Shown here one piece after another: positions 59,365 to 64,000 of a DNA stretch of 64,000 bases. The notes under the pieces were generated by a model that was not told where the DNA came from, did not search any database, and saw only the letters and a program-made list of their open reading frames with translations. The stretch is taken from NCBI RefSeq assembly GCF_900142135.1, contig NZ_FQZU01000001.1:347653-411652 (forward strand), read 5' to 3'. This DNA comes from Desulfatibacillum alkenivorans DSM 16219. Lineage in GTDB: Bacteria > Desulfobacterota > Desulfobacteria > Desulfobacterales > Desulfatibacillaceae. Made by a program: the position numbers and the translations under genes. Within the stretch, counting starts at the first letter, position 1. The number at the start of each line of letters is the position of its first letter.

Positions 59365-59827
59365 TAAAGAGTTGAAAGAGCAAATACTGGAACTGATCCC
59401 CCAACAGGCGCCCTTCCGGTTTGTGGACGAAATCCTGGAAGTGGACGGGGACCGGATTGTGGGAACCTACCGATTCAAGGAAGACGAGTTCTTCTATCCC
59501 GGCCATTTTCCCGGCGTCCCCATCACCCCCGGGGTGATTCTGATCGAAACCATGGCCCAGACCGGCGCCGTGGGCCACGGCATCTATCTCATGATGCAAA
59601 AAGGCATGTCCCTGGACGAGATAAAAAGCCAGGCGACCGTTTTCTCCCTGGCCGATCAGGTGGAGTTTTTCACCATGGTTCCTCCGGGAGCCCGGGTGAT
59701 CGTCACGGGCGAAAAAATGTTCTACCGCCGGGGCGCCCTGCGGTCCAGCGTGACCATGGCTTCAGAGGACGGAAAGCCCATTTGCCGGGGAATCCTTACG
59801 GGAACGGGAGTGCGTTTAAATGGATAG
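59354..59827 (+). CDS. 3-hydroxyacyl-ACP dehydratase (FabZ-like)
   Basis: A 157-residue hot-dog dehydratase with I-P-Q-Q-A-P-F-R-F-V-D (15-25) and the active site P-G-H-F-P-G-V-P-I-T-P-G-V-I-L-I-E-T-M-A-Q. Compared with FabZ at 8141-8581 the catalytic Glu motif is L-I-E-T rather than L-E-A. AAGGAG precedes the ATG; it overlaps the KAS III gene by 11 bases and the KAS II gene by 8. Confidence 0.9.
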   Translation: MQPDKELKEQILELIPQQAPFRFVDEILEVDGDRIVGTYRFKEDEFFYPGHFPGVPITPGVILIETMAQTGAVGHGIYLMMQKGMSLDEIKSQATVFSLADQVEFFTMVPPGARVIVTGEKMFYRRGALRSSVTMASEDGKPICRGILTGTGVRLNG

Positions 59828-61097
59828 TCGCGGAGTCGTCATAACGGGCCTGGGCGTTGTCAGCCCTATCGGAAACGATGTCGCGGAGTTTATGGAATCC
59901 CTGAAAAGCGGCAAGCCCGGCGTCCGGTATATTCCGGAACTGGAGGAGTTGAAATTTTCCTGCTGCATTGCAGGGGTTCCCCAGGATTTTGCACAGATCA
60001 GGGAAAAATATTTTACGGACCGGGAGGCCTCCGTCATGACCGAGGCCACGGCCTACGCCGCCGTCGCCGCCCTGGAAGCGTGGAAGGACGCAGGCCTGGA
60101 AATTCCCAATGAAGACAGCCCCGTGGATTGGGACACCGGCGCCATCATCGGCACCGGCATAGGAGACATGGAAACCATCGCCCAGCGGATCGTGCCCATG
60201 GTCAACGATAAAAAAGTTCGCCGCATGGGCAGCCGGATCGTGGAGCAGGTCATGAACTCCGGGGCCAGCGCCAAGGTGTCGGGTCTTTTGGGCCTGGGCG
60301 CCCAGGCCACGGCCAATTCCTCGGCGTGCAGCACCGGAACCGAAGCCGTGGCCGAGGCGGTCTGGAAAATCCGGGCCGGACTCGCCAAACGCATGGTCGT
60401 GGGCGGAACCGAAGGACCTTCCCCTTATACCTGGAGCGGGTTTGACGCCATGAAGGTGCTGCCCAGGAAGTTCAACGACCGTCCCGAGACTGCGTCCCGC
60501 CCCATGAGCGCTACGGCCGCCGGGTTTGTGCCCGGCGCTGGCGCGGGAATTCTCATTTTGGAAGACGAACAGACCGCCTTGGCGCGCGGCGCCCGGATTT
60601 ACGCCAAAGTGGCGGGCGTTCACGTGAACTGCGGCGGTCAAAGAAACGGCGGCTCCATGACCGCCCCCAACAATCAAGGTGTGCGTCGATGCATTCACGG
60701 GGCTTTGCAGGACGCAGGCGTACAGGCAAAGGATGTCGATTCCATATCCGGGCATTTGACCGCCACCTTTGCAGACCCCATCGAAGTGCAAAATTGGGCG
60801 AAAGCCCTGGGAGTCGCACCGGGCGACTTTCCCTTAATCAACTCCGTCAAGTCCATGACCGGGCATTGCCTGGGCGCGGCGGGCGCCGTGGAATCCATTG
60901 CGGCGGCCCTGGAGTTGCACCACGGGTTTTTGCACCCCTCCATCAATTGCGAGGACATCCACCCGGAAATAGCCCCATTTGAGGAAAAGGTCGTTAGAAA
61001 ATACACGGACTATCCCGAACTGCAATGCCTGGCGAAAGCCAGCTTCGGATTCGGGGATGTGAACAGTTGTCTAGTGTTCACAAAATGGAATGCCTAA
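59820..61097 (+). CDS. 3-oxoacyl-ACP synthase II-like protein
   Basis: A 425-residue KAS I/II (FabF-like) elongating synthase. The active Cys is in S-S-A-C-S-T-G-T (about 170), and the two histidines are in S-G-H-L-T-A-T (about 312) and K-S-M-T-G-H-C-L-G-A-A-G (about 347). The first His motif is usually A-H-G-T-G-T, so this is an unusual variant. It starts inside the dehydratase gene. It should do the chain elongation of this cluster. Confidence 0.9.
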   Translation: MDSRGVVITGLGVVSPIGNDVAEFMESLKSGKPGVRYIPELEELKFSCCIAGVPQDFAQIREKYFTDREASVMTEATAYAAVAALEAWKDAGLEIPNEDSPVDWDTGAIIGTGIGDMETIAQRIVPMVNDKKVRRMGSRIVEQVMNSGASAKVSGLLGLGAQATANSSACSTGTEAVAEAVWKIRAGLAKRMVVGGTEGPSPYTWSGFDAMKVLPRKFNDRPETASRPMSATAAGFVPGAGAGILILEDEQTALARGARIYAKVAGVHVNCGGQRNGGSMTAPNNQGVRRCIHGALQDAGVQAKDVDSISGHLTATFADPIEVQNWAKALGVAPGDFPLINSVKSMTGHCLGAAGAVESIAAALELHHGFLHPSINCEDIHPEIAPFEEKVVRKYTDYPELQCLAKASFGFGDVNSCLVFTKWNA

Positions 61098-61113
61098 GAA
61101 AAGGAGATACCAC

Positions 61114-61380
61114 ATGGAACTGCAACAAGTATTTGATAAAATGGTCGAAATTCTCAAACCTTTCGTGAAGGATCCGGCCGCCCTGGCGAACGCCGACAAA
61201 GACACCCATCTGATCGACGACCTCAAGGTCAATTCCGCCCGCATGGTGGACATCATCATCGAGTCCGAGGACGCCTTTGAGGTGGAAATCGACGACGACG
61301 AAGCAGACTCCATCGAAACCATCGGCGACGCCGTCCGCGTCATCATGGGCAAGATGGATCCCATAGCCAACCCCAGCTAA
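61114..61380 (+). CDS. acyl carrier protein
   Basis: An 88-residue acidic four-helix carrier protein. The phosphopantetheine Ser is Ser41 in K-V-N-S-A-R-M-V-D, where most ACPs have D-S-L. E-D-A-F-E-V-E-I-D-D-D-E-A follows as helix II/III. AAGGAG precedes the ATG (a longer frame from 61090 was not used). The changed D-S-L motif suggests a dedicated partner rather than the housekeeping ACP. Confidence 0.92.
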   Translation: MELQQVFDKMVEILKPFVKDPAALANADKDTHLIDDLKVNSARMVDIIIESEDAFEVEIDDDEADSIETIGDAVRVIMGKMDPIANPS

Positions 61381-61392
61381 AAGGCGAAACGG

Positions 61393-61422
61393 GAAGAACG
61401 GCCCCCTCCCTCGCCGTTCTTC
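61393..61422 (+). terminator. hairpin between the ACP and phosphopantetheinyl transferase genes
   Basis: GAAGAACGGC and GCCGTTCTTC (61393-61402 and 61413-61422) form a ten-base stem with a C-rich loop, but no T-run follows. It may lower expression of the next gene relative to ACP, or stabilise the ACP mRNA. Confidence 0.4.
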
Positions 61423-61440
61423 TCGTTCAGGCTTGCCGTT

Positions 61441-63432
61441 ATGGGTATAGGCAACGACATAGTGGACCTCCTGGCGCCAGAGGCCGGGAGCAAACATCTG
61501 GATCAGCGATACGCGGGCCGGGCTTTTACTTCCAGGGAATTGGACGCGATACAAAATTCCCCCAAGCCCGGCCCTTTGTTTTGGGCTATCTGGGCGTGCA
61601 AGGAGGCTGCGTACAAGGCGCTCAGCCAGGATTGTCCCGGGATAAGCTCCTGGCCGAAAAAATATGATGTGGAGTTGCAGACGGAAGGGAATAAGGGGGA
61701 GGGAAGGGTGAAAACGCCTAAAGGCGAGGTTTTCGTCCGGGTGGATTTTTTTGAGGAATTCGTTCACGCCGTCGCCGCGACGAACCGGAACGATTTGGAT
61801 GTTGTGATTTTTAGCGTTGCGGAGAGCATGCCGGGTGACGGCAAGTTTTGTATGCATTCCCACGCAAAGCATGGGAACGAGCAGGATGGGGCTGCCGGAG
61901 TTTTCAGGAAGCGCCATGGGAGTGATGGCAGGTGTAGGGGCAGGGTTTCCCTGCCCATTAGTGACGTAGGTTGTATAGAGCCTGCGAAACCCAACAAACA
62001 ACTTCCGTCGGGTTTGAAGTCCATCAGCGTTCTCGCCCAAGAGCAGCGCAAGGCCGGATTAGGTAACCCGGCCTGCGACCTTCCCAATGGAAGCGTAGGT
62101 TGGGTAGAGCTCCGCGAAACCCAACAAGCCGATTTGGATAATCCGCCCGACATGCATGAACCTCCGCAGGAGAGGCTTAGGGGCAGGGTTTCCCTGCCCA
62201 ATGGGCGTTTCTTGGCGCCTGATGAAGATCATATCCATGTCGGCGCCCATACCCCCTCTCCCTTGACGGGGGAGGGTAGGGGTGGGGGTGACGATAAAAT
62301 CAACCCTTGCCTTAACGAATCGCCTATGACCCCGTCATCCTCGCGCACGCGGGGACCCAGCGTCCTTCCCTCATTCCCATGCTGTGCGTGGGAATGCATA
62401 CTTATGGAACCAGAAGACCGATTGTCCGTAGTTGGTTTAGAGCCTGCGAAACCCGACAAACAACTATTGTCGGGTTTGAAGTCCATTGGCGCCTTCGTCC
62501 ATGAAAAGCGTAACGCCGGACTTCTTAACCCGACCTACAATCGTTCCAGGGAGGACGTAGGTTGGGTAGAGCCCCGCGAAACCCAACAAGCCGATTTGGA
62601 TAATCCGCCCGACATGCATGAACCTCCGCAGGAGAGGCTTAGGGGCAGGGTTTCCCTGCCCAATGGGCGTTTCTTGGCGCCTGATGAAGATCATATCCAT
62701 GTCGGCGCCCATACCCCCTCCCCCTTGACGGGGGAGGGCTGGGGTGGGGGTGGCGATGAAATCAACCCTTGCCTTAACGAATCGCCTATGACCCCGTCAT
62801 CCTCGCGCACGCGGGGACCCAGCGTCCTTTTCGCTTCGGGGCAGGGGCGCTCATTCAACGAATGCGATCCCCCCCATCCTGTCCTTCCCCCGCCAGGGGG
62901 GAAGGGACGAAGGCCCGTCGGCTTTGGCTCCAACATGTTGTTAAGGCGCGAACTTGCTCCTGCCTCCTATGATGACGCCGCAGCCGAAAATTTCGAGGCC
63001 GAAGTAACCCCGGTCCAAGAAGGCAAGTTCCGTATGCATTCCCACGCAAAGCATGGGAACGAGAATGCCGCAACCGAAAGTTCTGAGGAGGAAGGATGCG
63101 CCGCACAAGACGGCAAGTCTTGTATGCATTCCCACGCAAAGCATGGGAACGAGAACCCAGGCGGCCTTTTTGACCCTGGCGGCTGCGAAACCCCCTCCGC
63201 CTTGGTCAGGCGGCTGGCCCTGCAGCACCTCTCTTGCTTTTATGGTTTGGATGATTCCGCTTTGCGGATTGTCCGGAAAAAGCGGGGCGGAAAATTAGGC
63301 CCCCCTTTGGTGCAATGCGGCGACGCCGACCTGCCCGTATCCCTCAGCCTCAGTCATGACGGGCCTTATCTGGCCTGGGCGTTTCTTATTAATTCGGATC
63401 AACGGCTTTGCGATACCGCACAGCCGGATTAA
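61441..63432 (+). CDS. 4'-phosphopantetheinyl transferase with a repeat-derived in-frame insertion
   Basis: A 663-codon frame. Residues 1-136 and about 583-663 together make a normal PPTase of about 217 residues: G-N-D-I-V-D-L (4-10), F-W-A-I-W-A-C-K-E-A-A-Y-K-A (about 47-60, Mg/CoA site) and S-L-S-L-S-H-D-G (about 635-642). Between them lie about 446 codons formed by dispersed repeats, giving H-S-H-A-K-H-G-N-E, G-R-V-S-L-P, G-W-V-E and T-P-S-P-L-T-G-E-G. No stop interrupts the frame. The enzyme would activate the ACP encoded just upstream; whether it folds and works is unknown. Confidence 0.75.
   Translation: MGIGNDIVDLLAPEAGSKHLDQRYAGRAFTSRELDAIQNSPKPGPLFWAIWACKEAAYKALSQDCPGISSWPKKYDVELQTEGNKGEGRVKTPKGEVFVRVDFFEEFVHAVAATNRNDLDVVIFSVAESMPGDGKFCMHSHAKHGNEQDGAAGVFRKRHGSDGRCRGRVSLPISDVGCIEPAKPNKQLPSGLKSISVLAQEQRKAGLGNPACDLPNGSVGWVELRETQQADLDNPPDMHEPPQERLRGRVSLPNGRFLAPDEDHIHVGAHTPSPLTGEGRGGGDDKINPCLNESPMTPSSSRTRGPSVLPSFPCCAWECILMEPEDRLSVVGLEPAKPDKQLLSGLKSIGAFVHEKRNAGLLNPTYNRSREDVGWVEPRETQQADLDNPPDMHEPPQERLRGRVSLPNGRFLAPDEDHIHVGAHTPSPLTGEGWGGGGDEINPCLNESPMTPSSSRTRGPSVLFASGQGRSFNECDPPHPVLPPPGGKGRRPVGFGSNMLLRRELAPASYDDAAAENFEAEVTPVQEGKFRMHSHAKHGNENAATESSEEEGCAAQDGKSCMHSHAKHGNENPGGLFDPGGCETPSALVRRLALQHLSCFYGLDDSALRIVRKKRGGKLGPPLVQCGDADLPVSLSLSHDGPYLAWAFLINSDQRLCDTAQPD
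61852..61881. repeat. ATGCATTCCCACGCAAAGCA repeat, copy 1
   Basis: The unit is a hairpin (TTCCCACGC-AAA-GCATGGGAA) that codes M-H-S-H-A-K-H-G-N-E in the PPTase frame. Further copies lie at 63034-63063 and 63124-63153, and an inverted copy at 62373-62399. Half-units lie at 44122 and 48400 beside the Rhs island. Confidence 0.85.
61938..61956. repeat. GGGCAGGG-TTT-CCCTGCCC hairpin, copy 1
   Basis: A perfect 8-bp stem with TTT loop, repeated at 62181-62199 and 62643-62661 inside the same gene. It codes G-R-V-S-L-P. Confidence 0.85.
61966..62889. repeat. 462-bp tandem duplication inside the PPTase gene
   Basis: The copy near 61966-62427 and the copy near 62428-62889 are offset by exactly 462 bases (154 codons), as seen from GTAGGTTGGGTAGAG at 62095 and 62557, and the hairpins at 62181 and 62643. 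About 250 bases (62095-62365 versus 62557-62827) are nearly identical; the first third has diverged. Boundaries are approximate. Confidence 0.8.
62095..62127. repeat. short GTAGGTTGGGTAGAGC / CGAAACCCAACAA repeat, copy 1
   Basis: The 33-base unit joins the inner and outer arms seen in the composite element at 21455-21672. A second copy is at 62557-62589 and a worn one near 61966-61998. Confidence 0.8.
63034..63153. repeat. two ATGCATTCCCACGCAAAG units in a 90-bp direct repeat
   Basis: Units at 63034-63063 and 63124-63153 are 90 bases (30 codons) apart, each preceded by GGCAAG and followed by GAGAA, so the spacer was duplicated with them and the frame was kept. Confidence 0.8.
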
Positions 63433-63444
63433 AAGGCCGGTCAT

Positions 63445-64000
63445 TCACCCCAAATGCCCGTTGATGAATTCCTTGATGCGCTGGGTTTCGGCTTCCAGGG
63501 TCGCCAGGATGTCGGCGGCGTCGGCGAGTTCGTCATTCTTCCCCATGGTTTCCAATTGGAAGGCCAGGTCGGAAGCTATGTCAGCGCAGATGTATTTCAA
63601 GGTTCCTTTGTATTTATGGGCCGCAGCGTGCAAGGCTTCGGCGTCCTGGGATTTTAGGCTGGCGGCTATATTGCCGACCGAGACGTCCACGTCATTCATA
63701 AAGGTTTTCAGGCAGTCGTCCAGGAGCTCCTGATCCCCTCCCATGATTTCCAAAGCGGCCTCCATGCTTAAGGGCGGCGCTGTTTCTTCTTCAGGCTGGA
63801 CGAACGGGGCTTGCTCCTCCTGAGCGCCGGCTGCCTGCTGCGCCGGAGGCCCTTCCATTTTTTCGGCGGCGTCTTTTTGCGCCTCCGCCTGAGCTGTTTG
63901 CGCGGGTTCGCTGTCTTTTTTGCTTGTCATCACATTTTGGATGACTTTGGTCAGGGCGTCTCTTTGCAGGGGCTTTGTCAGATAATCGTCCATTCCGGCT
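63445..64000 (-). CDS. C-terminal part of a hybrid sensor kinase: receiver end and Hpt domain (partial)
   Basis: The gene enters from the right edge. The visible residues begin A-G-M-D-D-Y-L-T-K-P-L, the last strand and Lys of a receiver domain, then an Ala/Pro/Gln-rich linker of about 60 residues. An Hpt domain follows with A-L-H-A-A-A-H-K-Y-K-G-T-L-K-Y (phospho-accepting His) in about the last 110 residues. It is probably a multi-step phosphorelay kinase. It converges with the PPTase gene with 12 bases between stops. Confidence 0.85.
   Translation of the reverse strand, partial: AGMDDYLTKPLQRDALTKVIQNVMTSKKDSEPAQTAQAEAQKDAAEKMEGPPAQQAAGAQEEQAPFVQPEEETAPPLSMEAALEIMGGDQELLDDCLKTFMNDVDVSVGNIAASLKSQDAEALHAAAHKYKGTLKYICADIASDLAFQLETMGKNDELADAADILATLEAETQRIKEFINGHLG

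Noticed and set aside
58756-60791. long minus-strand frames over the KAS and dehydratase genes
   Set aside because: Antisense shadows of overlapping, well-identified genes.
61852-63153. CRISPR-like array in the repeat-rich PPTase gene
   Set aside because: Units belong to several families, spacing is irregular, and spacers themselves are duplicated; no cas genes are in the window.
61764-63228. several minus-strand frames in the PPTase insertion
   Set aside because: They arise because the repeats are palindromic and open on both strands; none has a start site or domain.

Overview
The window is about 55% GC chromosome from a Gram-negative, double-membraned bacterium, most likely a sulfate-reducer-type Desulfobacterota member close to Desulfatibacillum. 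The taxonomic call is inference from family content and gene order: a lipid A/BAM/Lol operon, an archaeal-type entry to aromatic amino acid synthesis, PAS-LuxR and sigma-54 regulators, and dispersed REP-like repeats. No rRNA, tRNA or CRISPR array was found.

Layout. 1-1.0 kb: translation genes infC-rpmI-rplT (minus strand). 1.1-16.3 kb: one long minus-strand envelope operon from lysS through lolC, lolD, bamA, ompH/skp, lpxD, fabZ, lpxA, lpxI, a Gfo/Idh oxidoreductase, lpxB, a DUF374 acyltransferase and msbA to a glycosyltransferase. 16.5-20.2 kb: pilS-like kinase, pilC and a radical SAM protein. 20.5-21.3 kb: a small beta-barrel protein with a strong terminator, then a 0.7 kb gap holding palindromic repeats. 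22-27.4 kb: PrsW-like protease, metF, a DUF2520 dehydrogenase, panB and a MoaE-like protein. 27.6-32.9 kb: PAS-LuxR regulator, LysE exporter, small hypotheticals, YefM/YoeB toxin-antitoxin, TetR and TatA. 33.2-38.8 kb: ileS-lspA-lgt-holA (plus strand). 39-41.1 kb: a TPR membrane protein.

41.2-53.8 kb is an aromatic amino acid operon (minus strand): aroA'-aroB'-pheA-aroE-aroA, then aroK-aroC-tyrA. Its leader encodes a 30-codon peptide with a Tyr/Phe run (Y-F-Y-F-Y-Y-F-F), followed by segments that can form mutually exclusive antiterminator and terminator hairpins: a ribosome-mediated Phe/Tyr attenuator in front of archaeal-type genes. The operon is split between aroA and aroK by a 4-5 kb foreign island holding a truncated Rhs polymorphic toxin (YD repeats, Hint domain, short toxin tail), an AT-rich putative immunity gene, a RAYT (REP-associated Y1 transposase) element with 20-bp perfect terminal inverted repeats, and a second AT-rich orphan ORF. 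Related direct repeats flank the island.

53.8-63.4 kb: a DUF89 protein, then a sigma-54 activator divergent from a dedicated fatty-acid-synthase-like operon (fabD, FabL-like reductase, KAS III, dehydratase, KAS II, ACP, phosphopantetheinyl transferase) with a sigma-54-type promoter. The last gene, the phosphopantetheinyl transferase, carries an uninterrupted in-frame insertion of about 446 codons built from intergenic-type palindromic repeats, including a 462-bp (154-codon) tandem duplication. The window ends in the C-terminal receiver/Hpt part of a hybrid histidine kinase.

The most notable items are the Tyr/Phe attenuator, the repeat-invaded phosphopantetheinyl transferase, the sigma-54-controlled second FAS cluster, and the Rhs/RAYT island inside the aro operon.
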